DNA from: JAAYXE01 sp964391195
GTDB lineage: Bacteria; Chloroflexota; Anaerolineae; Anaerolineales; UBA4823
Assembly (NCBI GenBank): GCA_964391195.1
Contig: CAYMLG010000006.1
Span: 1-64,000 of the forward strand
DNA length: 64,000 bases
Direction of reading: 5' to 3'
Shown: piece after piece, positions 7,494 to 15,706 of the stretch
Numbering within the stretch: the stretch's first letter is position 1
How the letters are laid out: each line of letters starts with the position of its first letter
Position numbers and translations under genes: made by a program
The notes under the pieces: model-generated
Database searches by the model: none
Told to the model about the DNA's origin: nothing
The model's input: only the letters and a program-made list of their open reading frames with translations

Positions 7494-9839
7494 ATGGAGA
7501 TGGTGGAAAAAGCCGGGCCGGTTGGCGGGAGTTACCAGCGGATCGATGCGCGGGACAAGGTGACCGGCGCGGCGATCTACACGGATGACCTCCAATTCGG
7601 GGCCGGCCTGCTGCACGCCCGCATCAAACGCAGCCCGCACCCGCACGCATTGATCAAGAAGATCGATGTGAGCAAGGCGCAAGCGCTGCCGGGGGTCAAA
7701 GTTATCGTCACCGGTCAGGATTTCGACAGCTACATCGGACTGTATTTGAAGGACCGGAACATCTTCGCCCGCGAGCGAGTGCGCTTCGTGGGTGAACCGG
7801 TCGCCGGTGTAGCGGCGATCAGCGAGGAGATCGCCGAGAGAGCGCTGGACCTGATCGAAGTGACCTACGAGCCGCTGGAACCGGTGTTCGACGCCGAATA
7901 CGGGGCGAGCCCCGAAGCGCCGCTCATCCATCCCGGCCTGGGAGAATACGAGGTGGTGAATTTTATCTTCCCCAGGCCGGGGACCAATATCTCGAACCAT
8001 TTCAAGCTCCGCAAGGGCGACACCGAGGCGACCTGGGAGCAGTGCGCGGCGATCGTCGAGCGGACCTACAAGATTCCGCATATTCAGCACGTGCCGATCG
8101 AACCTCACGCGGCGGTAGCGAAAGTGGACGAGGATGGGAAGGTGACCCTGTGGGCCAGCTCGCAGTCGCCGTTCGCAGTGCGCAACCTGATCGCCAAGAC
8201 CCTGGGGATCTCACAGAGCGATATGCGGGTGATCGCTCCATATGTGGGCGGCGGTTTCGGCTGTAAAGCGGGTGTGACCATGGAAGCCAACGCAGTGGCG
8301 ATCGCCATGAAAGCCAGGGGCCGCCCAGTGAAGCTGCGCCTGACGCGCGAAGAGGAGTTCTTCACCAATTTCGTCCGCCAGGGGCTGACGATCAAGCTCA
8401 AGATGGGCTGCGATCGGGAGGGGAACCTGCTGGCCCTGGAGAACACGATGTATTGGGATGGCGGGGCCTATACCGAGTATGGGGTGAATATCACCCGCGC
8501 CGGCGGTTACAGCAGCACCGGGCCCTACGATATCCCCAACGTGCGGGCGGACAGCATCTGCGTCTATACCAATCACCCGATCGGCGGCGCGTACCGGGGC
8601 TTCGGCATGTCGGAACTGCACACCGGGATCGAGCAGGTGGTGGACGAACTGGCGGAAAAGATCGGGATGGACCGGGTCGAGTTCCGCCGCCGTAACTGCG
8701 TGCAGGATGGGGATATCCTGGTCACCGGGATGAAAATGCACCCAATCGGGTTATCGCAGTGCCTGGAAAAGGTGGCCCAGGCGCTGGATTGGGGGATGAA
8801 GCCCCCGCCGAGCGCCCCGAACAAACGGCGCGGGAAGGGGCTGGCCCTGATGTGGAAAGCCCCGGCCATGCCGCCGAACGCCGGGTCCAGTGCAATTGTG
8901 GAACTGAACGAGGATGGCACGGTTACCGTCTCGGTCGGCGGGCAGGAGATCGGGCAGGGGAGCTTTACCATCGTAGCCCAGATGGCCGCCGCCGCCCTGG
9001 GGGTGCCCGTGGATTGGGTGAGGGTGCAGGGGCCGATTGACACCCAGTACAGCCCATACGAGTGGCAGACGGTCGCCAGCCGCCTGACCTGGAGCATGGG
9101 GAACGCGGTCATGGCTGCGGCGGGCGACGCGCGCAAGCAGATTCTGGATATGGTGGCCGAAGCCTGGGACGAAACAGCGGATAACCTGGACATCATCAAC
9201 GGGATGGTGGTCTCCTACCAGACCGAACGCGAGCGGTCGCTGAAGGATATCGTCGTGTACGGACTGCCCAAGCCGGACGACCAGGGCTGGGTCGGCGGGC
9301 CGGTGGTGGGGCGGGGTAACTTCATGCCCGGTTACGTCACCGGCCTGGATGCGGAGACCGGTCAGGGAGAACGGGCGGTGGTCCATTACACCACCGGGGC
9401 CGAGGGGTTCGAGATCGAGATCGACCTGGACACCGGGAAGTTGGAGATCTTGAGAGCCGTAGCGGCTTTCGATGTGGGCCGGGCGATCAACCCCGAGCTG
9501 GTCAAAGCCCAAATCGAGGGCGGGCTGGTGCAGGGCATGAGTTCAGCGATCTTCGAAGAGCTCAAGCTAAAAGAAGGGGTGGCGCTGAATCCGAGCTTCG
9601 TGGATTATCGCATCGCCACCTCCACCGATATCCCCCAGCAGATCCAGGCGATGTTCGTGGAAGTCCCCCAGGATGACGGGCCGATGGGGGCGCGCGGAGT
9701 GGGCGAACATCCGATGGTCCCCTCGATCGCTGCCCTGGCCAACGCCATCTATGACGCCACCGGCTTAAGGTTGGAAGGGCCGCCGTTTTCGGCGGAGAAA
9801 ATCTATCTGGCCATGCTTGATGCCGGTATTGTGACATAA
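7494..9839 (+). CDS. molybdenum hydroxylase large (Mo-cofactor) subunit, xanthine dehydrogenase type
   Basis: This 781-residue catalytic subunit hydroxylates a ring or aldehyde carbon with water as oxygen donor. Visible are the N-terminal a/b hammerhead domain, PYVGGGFGCKAG, GAYRGFGMSE, the GGQEIGQGSFT segment that contacts molybdopterin, and the C-terminal GARGVGEHP with the catalytic Glu at about residue 738. The AYRGFG loop belongs to the xanthine/nicotinate/aldehyde group. The CO dehydrogenase loop AYRCSFR is absent, so it is not a CO dehydrogenase. The ATG at 7494 has AAGGAGAGATGAT before it; a TTG at 7470 is less likely. The substrate is not determinable from sequence. The permease suggests a nucleobase-like heterocycle. 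Confidence 0.93.
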   Translation: MEMVEKAGPVGGSYQRIDARDKVTGAAIYTDDLQFGAGLLHARIKRSPHPHALIKKIDVSKAQALPGVKVIVTGQDFDSYIGLYLKDRNIFARERVRFVGEPVAGVAAISEEIAERALDLIEVTYEPLEPVFDAEYGASPEAPLIHPGLGEYEVVNFIFPRPGTNISNHFKLRKGDTEATWEQCAAIVERTYKIPHIQHVPIEPHAAVAKVDEDGKVTLWASSQSPFAVRNLIAKTLGISQSDMRVIAPYVGGGFGCKAGVTMEANAVAIAMKARGRPVKLRLTREEEFFTNFVRQGLTIKLKMGCDREGNLLALENTMYWDGGAYTEYGVNITRAGGYSSTGPYDIPNVRADSICVYTNHPIGGAYRGFGMSELHTGIEQVVDELAEKIGMDRVEFRRRNCVQDGDILVTGMKMHPIGLSQCLEKVAQALDWGMKPPPSAPNKRRGKGLALMWKAPAMPPNAGSSAIVELNEDGTVTVSVGGQEIGQGSFTIVAQMAAAALGVPVDWVRVQGPIDTQYSPYEWQTVASRLTWSMGNAVMAAAGDARKQILDMVAEAWDETADNLDIINGMVVSYQTERERSLKDIVVYGLPKPDDQGWVGGPVVGRGNFMPGYVTGLDAETGQGERAVVHYTTGAEGFEIEIDLDTGKLEILRAVAAFDVGRAINPELVKAQIEGGLVQGMSSAIFEELKLKEGVALNPSFVDYRIATSTDIPQQIQAMFVEVPQDDGPMGARGVGEHPMVPSIAALANAIYDATGLRLEGPPFSAEKIYLAMLDAGIVT

Positions 9840-9879
9840 GCCAGGCGCTCACCGGTGGAAATCCTCTCACCAACCCGAG

Positions 9880-10170
9880 ACTCTCTATATCCTGGGGATT
9901 GGGCTGCTGGCCTTCGTGTTGGATACGGTGAGTGGGGTGATGTTTGGCAAGTTGATGTACCTGCTCTCCGGGCGGAAGTTCAACCTGCTGATCGGGGCGG
10001 CTGGGATCAGCGCTTTCCCCATGTCGGCCCGGATCGTCAACCGTATGGGGCAGGAATACGATTTCGAGAACTTTCTGTTGATGCACGCCATGGGCGCCAA
10101 CACCGCCGGGCAGTTGGGCAGCGTGGTCGCCGGGGGGGTGATGCTGACTCTGCTGGCCGGTGTGGTCTGA
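9880..10170 (+). pseudogene. remnant of a sodium-translocating decarboxylase beta subunit (OadB/GcdB/MmdB family), C-terminal part only
   Basis: The translation from about 9880 aligns by eye with only the last 95 or so residues of OadB-type proteins: the TVSGVMFGKLM helix, then LLIGAAGISAFPMSARIV, then FLLMHAMGANTAGQLGSV. The full family protein is about 370-430 residues and pumps sodium out during decarboxylation. Here the Mo-subunit gene ends at 9839, so the N-terminal three quarters are missing. The frame is open with no internal stop. A GTG at 9916 has no ribosome binding site. I read it as a deletion remnant. A functional small protein is unlikely but not excluded. Confidence 0.75.
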
Positions 10171-10198
10171 GCAAAACCAGGTGACGAAGGAGGGAGAA

Positions 10199-11770
10199 TT
10201 GTCTGTCCGGAGCATGGTAAAACACAGTGAATACCACGACTCGGTGAGCCTGATGGTCGTCGCCCGGGAACTGTCCAGCCTCCCGGGGGTAGAGGATGCG
10301 GCGGTGGTGATGGGGACGGAGGCGAATAAGGCCATCCTGGAGACCGCCGGGCTGTTGACCGATCAGGCCAGGGCGGCCACGTCCAATGACCTGGTGATCG
10401 CCGTCAGCGCGCTGGACGCGCCCGCAGCGGAAGCCGCGCTGCAGCAGGCGGATAGACTGCTCAGGAAGAAGAAGAGCGCAGGCAGCGCGGGGGAGTACCG
10501 CCCGAAGTCCGTCCGTGCAGCCATACTGGCTCACCCGGAGGCGAACGTGGCGGTGATCTCGGTCGCCGGGCGCTACGCCGCCGGGGAGGCCTGGGAAGCC
10601 CTCACCCGCGGCCTGCACGTGCTGCTGTTCAGCGATAACGTTTCTTTGGAAGACGAGATCGCCCTGAAGCGGTATGCCACCGAGCGCGGCCTGCTGCTGA
10701 TGGGGCCAGGCGCAGGAACGGCGATCTTGAACGGGGTAGCGCTGGGTTTTGCCAATGCAGTCCCCTCCGGGCCGGTGGGGATCGTCTCGGCGGCGGGAAC
10801 CGGGCTGCAGGAGGTGAGCGCCCTGCTGGCAAAGCACGGGGTGGGTATCACCCAGGGCATCGGTGTTGGCGGGCGGGATCTGACCCGGGAGGTGGGGGGA
10901 ATCATGATGCTCGCCGGCCTGGAGGCCCTGCAAGCCGACCCGGACACTCGCGTGATCGTCCTGATAAGTAAACCCCCGGCAGACGATGTGGCCGGCAAGA
11001 TCTTGAGCCAGGTGGCGGCGGTGGAAAAGCCGGCGGTGGTGTGTTTTCTGGGCGGTGGGATGGAGGCGGTGCGCCGCACGCCGAACGCCTTGCCGGCCCG
11101 CACGCTGGAGTCGGCCGGGCTGCTGGCGGCTCGCCTGGCCGGGGCGCCCATCCCGGACCGGGAGGCGCTGCTGGCGAACGAGAAGGCCCGCTTTGCCCGG
11201 CTGGCGGAGACGTTGAGCGACCAGCAAAGCCCCAGGCAGCGCTATCTGCGCGGGCTGTTCTCAGGCGGCACACTGTGCTACGAGGCGCAGGTGATCTGGC
11301 GCGAACTGCTGTCAGAGCCTGTGCATTCGAACGCTCCCCTCCCAGGAAGCCCGGCGCTGAAGGAGTCCACCCGCAGCTTCCGGCACACAGCGGTCGATCT
11401 GGGTGAAGAGGAGTTCACCGTCGGCCGGCCGCACCCGATGATCGACAACGACCTGCGCATCCGGAGGCTGCTGCAGGAGGCGCGCGACCCCGAGACGGCG
11501 GTGATCCTGCTCGATGTCGTCCTCGGTTACGGGGCTCATCCCGACCCGGCCGCCGAGCTCGGCCCGGCTGTGGAAGAGGCCTGCCGGCAGGCCGAGCAGG
11601 AGGGGTATCGCCCGGCTTTCCTGGCCTCCGTGACCGGCACCGAAAAGGATCCGCAGGGGTTGAGGCGGACAGTGGCCGGGCTGCAGCGGGCCGGTGTGTC
11701 GGTGTGCGAAAGCAACGCCGCCGCGGCTCGCCTGGCGGCCATGATCGTGACGAGGGACGGCGATGGCTAA
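10199..11770 (+). CDS. fdrA: FdrA/AllF-like carbamoyltransferase subunit
   Basis: This 523-residue protein is of the FdrA family, built of CoA-ligase-like Rossmann domains. E. coli AllF (FdrA) is a subunit of oxamate carbamoyltransferase. Visible are SVRSMVKHSEYHDSVSLM at the N-terminus, typical of the family, VGIVSAAGTGLQEVSALL, IGVGGRDLTREVGG in the middle, and PHPMIDNDLRIRRLL plus LLDVVLGYGAHPDP near the C-terminus. The TTG at 10199 is preferred because AGGAGGGAGAA stands directly before it and the family starts there. A GTG at 10160 would overlap the decarboxylase remnant. The stop codon overlaps the start of the DUF1116 gene by 8 bp. Confidence 0.88.
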   Translation: MSVRSMVKHSEYHDSVSLMVVARELSSLPGVEDAAVVMGTEANKAILETAGLLTDQARAATSNDLVIAVSALDAPAAEAALQQADRLLRKKKSAGSAGEYRPKSVRAAILAHPEANVAVISVAGRYAAGEAWEALTRGLHVLLFSDNVSLEDEIALKRYATERGLLLMGPGAGTAILNGVALGFANAVPSGPVGIVSAAGTGLQEVSALLAKHGVGITQGIGVGGRDLTREVGGIMMLAGLEALQADPDTRVIVLISKPPADDVAGKILSQVAAVEKPAVVCFLGGGMEAVRRTPNALPARTLESAGLLAARLAGAPIPDREALLANEKARFARLAETLSDQQSPRQRYLRGLFSGGTLCYEAQVIWRELLSEPVHSNAPLPGSPALKESTRSFRHTAVDLGEEEFTVGRPHPMIDNDLRIRRLLQEARDPETAVILLDVVLGYGAHPDPAAELGPAVEEACRQAEQEGYRPAFLASVTGTEKDPQGLRRTVAGLQRAGVSVCESNAAAARLAAMIVTRDGDG

Positions 11771-13169
11771 GATCAACGATATCTTCGGCAAAGAGCTGAG
11801 GGTGATCAACGTGGGGCTGGCGAGCATGGCCGAGTCGGTTCAAGCCCAGGGCGTGAAGGTGATCGACCTGGACTGGTCGCCGCCCAGGGATGGAATCCCC
11901 CGCCTACGGACCACCGCGGGAGGGATTAGCCTCGACGAGGCCAACCAACAGGTGGTCGAGCGCATCCAGCGCGGACAGCCGGTCCTGGTGGGCATGGGGA
12001 TTGCCGGCGATGTAATCCCTGGGATGCACCCCCGGTTGATCCTGCATGCCGGCCCCCCGGTGGAATGGGAGCGCATGTGCGGACCAACCCGAGGGGCGGT
12101 GATGGGCGCCCTGATTTATGAAGGGCTGGCGGCTGACGAGGGAGAGGCCGGGCGGCTGGCCGCCTCGGGGGAGATCGAGTTCGCGCCTTGCCACCACTAT
12201 CACGCGGTCGGGCCGATGGCCGGGGTGGTTTCAGCCCATATGCCGGTGTTCATCGTGGAGAACAAAGTTTTCGGCAACCTGGCCTACTGCACGCAGAACG
12301 AAGGCCTGGGCAAGGTGCTGCGCTACGGGGGCATGGGGCCGGAGGTGTACTCCCGGCTGAAATGGATGGAGACCGACTTGTACCCGGCTTTGGACCGGGC
12401 GCTGCAGTCGCTGCCGGAGGGGATCGATCTCAAGAGCCTGATCGCCCAGGCCCTGCACATGGGAGATGAAGCCCACAACCGCAACCGGGCGGGGACTTCA
12501 CTTTTCCTGCGGGCGATTGCACCGGCCCTGGCCCGCACCTGCGACGATCGGGAGCGGTTGGCCCGGGTGATCGAGTTCATCGACCGGAACGATCATTTCT
12601 TCCTGAACCTGAGCATGCCGTCCGGTAAAGCTTGCCTGGAAGCGGCCGAAGGGATCCCCGGCAGCAGCATTGTGACCGTGATGGCACGCAACGGCACCGA
12701 TTTCGGCATCCGCCTGGCGAGCATGCCCGAGCGCTGGTTCACCGCCCCCGCCGGAGAGGTGGAGGGGCTTTACTTCCCCGGTTTCAGCCGCGCAGACGCC
12801 AACCCGGATATCGGCGACAGCACCATCACCGAGACCGCCGGGTACGGCGGGTTTGCGATGGCCGCCGCCCCGGCGATTACCCAATTTGTCGGCGGCACGC
12901 CGGACATAGCAATCCAGTCTACGCTGGAGATGTACGAGATCACCTTCGCCGAGCACAGCGGCTTCACGATCCCGAACCTCAACTTTCGCGGCACGCCCCT
13001 GGGCATCGACGTTCGCAAGGTGATGGAGACCGGCATCCTGCCGAGGATCAACACCGGCATCGCCCACCGAAAGCCGGGGGTGGGCATGGTGGGGGCCGGA
13101 ATCTTGCGGGCGCCCGTAGGATGTTTCCGTGAGGCGTTCGAGGCGCTCAAACAGATGTGCCTCGGCTGA
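11763..13169 (+). CDS. allG: DUF1116 protein, AllG-like carbamoyltransferase subunit
   Basis: This 468-residue protein is of the DUF1116 family that includes E. coli YlbE/AllG. Family signatures are seen in MGDEAHNRNRAGT, near the middle, and VMARNGTDFGIRLA, then GDSTITETAGYGGFAMA. AllG works with AllF and AllH to cleave a carbamoyl group phosphorolytically from oxalurate. The start overlaps the fdrA stop by 8 bp, so the two proteins are translationally coupled. No carbamate kinase follows, unlike the enterobacterial allantoin cluster. The biochemical role here is inferred from the family and the presence of all three subunits. Confidence 0.88.
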   Translation: MAKINDIFGKELRVINVGLASMAESVQAQGVKVIDLDWSPPRDGIPRLRTTAGGISLDEANQQVVERIQRGQPVLVGMGIAGDVIPGMHPRLILHAGPPVEWERMCGPTRGAVMGALIYEGLAADEGEAGRLAASGEIEFAPCHHYHAVGPMAGVVSAHMPVFIVENKVFGNLAYCTQNEGLGKVLRYGGMGPEVYSRLKWMETDLYPALDRALQSLPEGIDLKSLIAQALHMGDEAHNRNRAGTSLFLRAIAPALARTCDDRERLARVIEFIDRNDHFFLNLSMPSGKACLEAAEGIPGSSIVTVMARNGTDFGIRLASMPERWFTAPAGEVEGLYFPGFSRADANPDIGDSTITETAGYGGFAMAAAPAITQFVGGTPDIAIQSTLEMYEITFAEHSGFTIPNLNFRGTPLGIDVRKVMETGILPRINTGIAHRKPGVGMVGAGILRAPVGCFREAFEALKQMCLG

Positions 13170-13267
13170 GAATAACCGGTCCCACGGGGAAAAATCCCCA
13201 CCCCTCACCGGCAGCGCCCCCCAGGAGATTCAATCTTTCACAGCCTCAGTAGAAAGGAGAGACCTGA

Positions 13268-14149
13268 ATGAAAATCATCGATCTCACCATCCCCCTCGGC
13301 ATCGGCACCCCGCCCTGGCCCACTTACGAGCCGCTGCAGGTGAAGTATTTCAAGCGGCTGGCCCCCAACGGAGCCAATGGGCAGGTATTGACGCACTCGA
13401 ACCATCTGGGCACTCACCTGGACGGCGAAATTCACTTCCACACGCCCGGCAAAGATATCGCCCAACTCGACATGGATTTTCTGGTGCACGATGGGGTTGT
13501 GGTCGATTTGAGCGAGTGCGCCGGCGACTATGATGTGTACACCAGCCAGATGATCGAAGACCAGGTGGAGGTGCGCGAGGGCGATATCCTCATCATCCAC
13601 ACCGGCTACCATCACTTCGGCTGGGATATGCCCACCGCGAACGAGGTGCGCTACATGGTGATGCACCCCGGGCCTGACCGGGAATTCGCAGAGTGGGCCA
13701 AGGCCAGGCAGCTCCGGTGGATCGGCGTCGATTGCGGCAGCGCCGACCATCCGATGAACACCATTATCCGTGATTGGATGCCGCGCCAGGCGCGCCAGGC
13801 GGAGCGAGTCTTCCGGAAGAAATTCGGGATCGGCCTGGCCGATTTCTTTGACGATAGCAAATACCAGCTCATGCACCTGGAGATGTTCCCCTACGGCATC
13901 ATCCATGCTGAGTGCCTGGGCGGCGATATCGACCTGCTGGTGAACCGGCGGGTGAAGATTGGGTTCTTCCCCTGGCGCTTCGTCGATGGCGAGTCCAGCA
14001 TCGGGCGCTGCGTGGCTTTCGTCGAGGATGACGAATACGAAGAGCTGATGGCGAAGAAGAGGGAGATGCCGAAGACAAAGTTCGGTGACGCGTATAACCC
14101 CGAGCACGTGGAGCGCATTAATCACCTGTCCCGCCAGAACCTGGAGTAA
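13268..14149 (+). CDS. cyclase-family metal-dependent hydrolase (PF04199)
   Basis: This 293-residue protein is of the family that includes kynurenine formamidase KynB and isatin hydrolase, which open cyclic or N-acyl amides with bound metal. The metal motif is H46-L-G-T-H50-L-D52-G-E-I-H56. Further on are ILIIHTGYHHFGWD and WIGVDCGSADHPMN, also typical. The ATG at 13268 follows AAAGGAGAGACCTGA. It lies 98 bp behind the DUF1116 gene on the same strand. In this cluster it is a candidate ring-opening or amide-cleaving step after hydroxylation. That assignment is inference. Its length is slightly above the usual 210-270 residues. Confidence 0.82.
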   Translation: MKIIDLTIPLGIGTPPWPTYEPLQVKYFKRLAPNGANGQVLTHSNHLGTHLDGEIHFHTPGKDIAQLDMDFLVHDGVVVDLSECAGDYDVYTSQMIEDQVEVREGDILIIHTGYHHFGWDMPTANEVRYMVMHPGPDREFAEWAKARQLRWIGVDCGSADHPMNTIIRDWMPRQARQAERVFRKKFGIGLADFFDDSKYQLMHLEMFPYGIIHAECLGGDIDLLVNRRVKIGFFPWRFVDGESSIGRCVAFVEDDEYEELMAKKREMPKTKFGDAYNPEHVERINHLSRQNLE

Positions 14150-14187
14150 GATCCGCTTTGCCGCCTCCAGGAAGTGGATCACTATCC

Positions 14188-14297
14188 CATGACTTTCTTC
14201 AAAGTCGTAAGCCAGGCTTTGATTGTAGAAGGGTTTGGGATGTGGGCAGGCAGTGTAGCCCGCCCACATCCCAAACCTTATTCTTCTGAAAGCCATG
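14188..14297. repeat. palindromic element family B, copy 1
   Basis: The core GTTTGGGATGTGGGC pairs with GCCCACATCCCAAAC around an 18-base loop. The outer ends are related to CATGACTTTCTTC and GAAAGCCATG. The same layout, core plus ATGGCTTTC / GAAAGCCA ends, recurs at 39963-40053 and 53961-54043. It has no coding capacity. It lies just behind the cyclase gene and could also act as a terminator hairpin. Confidence 0.7.
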
Positions 14298-14407
14298 ATC
14301 GCTATCCTGCATACAATTGTTTATAATGCGGTAAGATGTACACTGCGACCGGTGCGCTGGTCGTGGGTGCGAGTACCATGCCAAACAAATAGATAGACCG
14401 GTGCCCT

Positions 14408-14522
14408 CGTGTGCAGGCAACCTGTCAGTAGTGAATATTGTTTTTTGGGAGTGGGCGGGCTTCCCCGCCCACTCCCAAAAAAACAACAATTCTTGTCTGC
14501 TGATGAGTTGTGCGTGCACACG
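14408..14522. repeat. palindromic element family A, copy 1
   Basis: This is a 115-bp near-complete inverted repeat. The left arm starts CGTGTGCAGGCAACCTGTCA. The right arm, read in reverse complement, starts CGTGTGCACGCACAACTCAT, and the two arms stay paired into a GGGAGTGGGCGGGC core. Related elements lie at 26251-26371 and 53307-53442. With the B element it accounts for most of the 412-bp gap before xdhC. It is non-coding and resembles a MITE or REP-type element. Confidence 0.75.
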
Positions 14523-14561
14523 TGACCTCTCTTCAGTGATCGATTTTTACAGGATACCTTC

Positions 14562-15653
14562 ATGTTGGATATACTTCCCGAATTGAACAACTGGCGTAAG
14601 CAGGGTAAAGAGATTGCTTTGGCAACCGTGACCCAAACCTGGGGCTCATCTCCGCGCGGGATCGGCGCTCGGATGGGGGTAACCGCCGGGCTGGAAATGG
14701 CCGGATCGGTGAGCGGGGGCTGCGTGGAAGGCGCAGTGGCCCAGGCAGGGCTAGATGTGCTGCGGACGAAAACGCCGCGCCTGCTCCACTTCGGCGTCTC
14801 CGATGAACAGGCCTGGGGGGTGGGGCTGTCCTGTGGAGGAAAGATCGATGTGTTCGTCCAGAAGCTGGACCCCGATTGGTTGGACAGCGTACAGCGGCTG
14901 GTCGAGGAGCAGCGGGCTTTTGCCTGCCCGGTGGTGATTCGGGGCCCCGAGAGCCTGCTGGGCTGCCAGACATTGGTCGTCCAGCAGGCCCGCCAGACTT
15001 TTTCGATAGTCGGGGAGGGGCGGAACGGGTGCGATGCCGGCCTGTTCCGCGAGGCGGGGCTGCTTGCCCCGGTCATGCAAGCCGCGGAGCAGGCGCTCAA
15101 TGACCGGCAGCCGGTGCAGGTCAGCCTGGGACAGACGGCTCAGGGGGAGGAAGTTACCCTGTTCGTCGATGTAGTCTTGCCGCCGCCGGTGATTGTGATG
15201 ATCGGCGGGGTGCACATTGCCATCGCCCTCTCGAAGCTGGCCCATATCCTGGGCTACCGGACGGTCGTGGTGGACCCGCGCCGGGTGTTCGGCAGCGAGG
15301 GGCGGTTCCCCCACGCCGGACGGCTGATTCAGGCCTGGCCGGACGAGGCTTTAGCCAAATTGAAGCTCAATCCGGGAATGGCGGTGGTGACGCTCTCGCA
15401 CGATCCAAAGATCGACGACCCGGCATTGATCGCTGCTCTGCCCAGCCCGGCCTTCTATGTGGGGGCCCTAGGCAGCCGTAAGACGCATGCCGCCCGGCGG
15501 GAGCGGCTGCTCAAAGCCGGATTGAGTGAAGCGCTCATCGACCGGATCCACTCCCCGATTGGCCTGGACCTGGGAGGGAGAGCGCCGGAGGAGATCGCCC
15601 TGGCGATCCTGGCGCAGATCGTCCAGGCCTGGAATGGAATGGCCCAGAGATAG
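14562..15653 (+). CDS. xdhC: XdhC/CoxI-family molybdenum hydroxylase maturation factor
   Basis: This 363-residue protein with both XdhC domains loads sulfurated molybdenum cofactor into the hydroxylase large subunit. The N-terminal domain has TQTWGSSPRGIGARM and SVSGGCVEGAV. The C-terminal Rossmann domain has VDPRRVF, VTLSHDPKIDDPAL, VGALGSRKT and ends in SPIGLDLGGRAPEEIALAI. Its presence supports the three upstream subunits being a real molybdenum hydroxylase. It is separated from the operon by two palindromic elements and may have its own promoter. A bidirectional terminator follows. Confidence 0.93.
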   Translation: MLDILPELNNWRKQGKEIALATVTQTWGSSPRGIGARMGVTAGLEMAGSVSGGCVEGAVAQAGLDVLRTKTPRLLHFGVSDEQAWGVGLSCGGKIDVFVQKLDPDWLDSVQRLVEEQRAFACPVVIRGPESLLGCQTLVVQQARQTFSIVGEGRNGCDAGLFREAGLLAPVMQAAEQALNDRQPVQVSLGQTAQGEEVTLFVDVVLPPPVIVMIGGVHIAIALSKLAHILGYRTVVVDPRRVFGSEGRFPHAGRLIQAWPDEALAKLKLNPGMAVVTLSHDPKIDDPALIAALPSPAFYVGALGSRKTHAARRERLLKAGLSEALIDRIHSPIGLDLGGRAPEEIALAILAQIVQAWNGMAQR

Positions 15654-15655
15654 AT

Positions 15656-15682
15656 AAAAAGCCGGCTCCGGCCGGCTTTTTT
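15656..15682. terminator. bidirectional intrinsic terminator
   Basis: AAAAAGCCGGC, loop TCCG, GCCGGCTTTTTT: a strong GC stem with A-tract on one side and U-tract on the other. It begins 3 bp after the xdhC stop and lies between convergent xdhC and the acyl-CoA synthetase gene, so it can end both transcripts. Confidence 0.92.
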
Positions 15683-15706
15683 CATGGTGAGGATCGCTGC
15701 CTGAGT

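Noticed and set aside
7494..9839. CO dehydrogenase large subunit
   Set aside because: The active-site loop is AYRGFG rather than the AYRCSFR of true CO dehydrogenases.
9855..10184. Plus-strand frame of 109 residues behind the Mo subunit
   Set aside because: It is in a different frame from the OadB-like remnant and its sequence has no similarity. The remnant frame explains the region.
10160..10198. GTG start for fdrA at 10160
   Set aside because: It overlaps the decarboxylase remnant and has no ribosome binding site, while TTG at 10199 has AGGAGGGAGAA and matches the family start.
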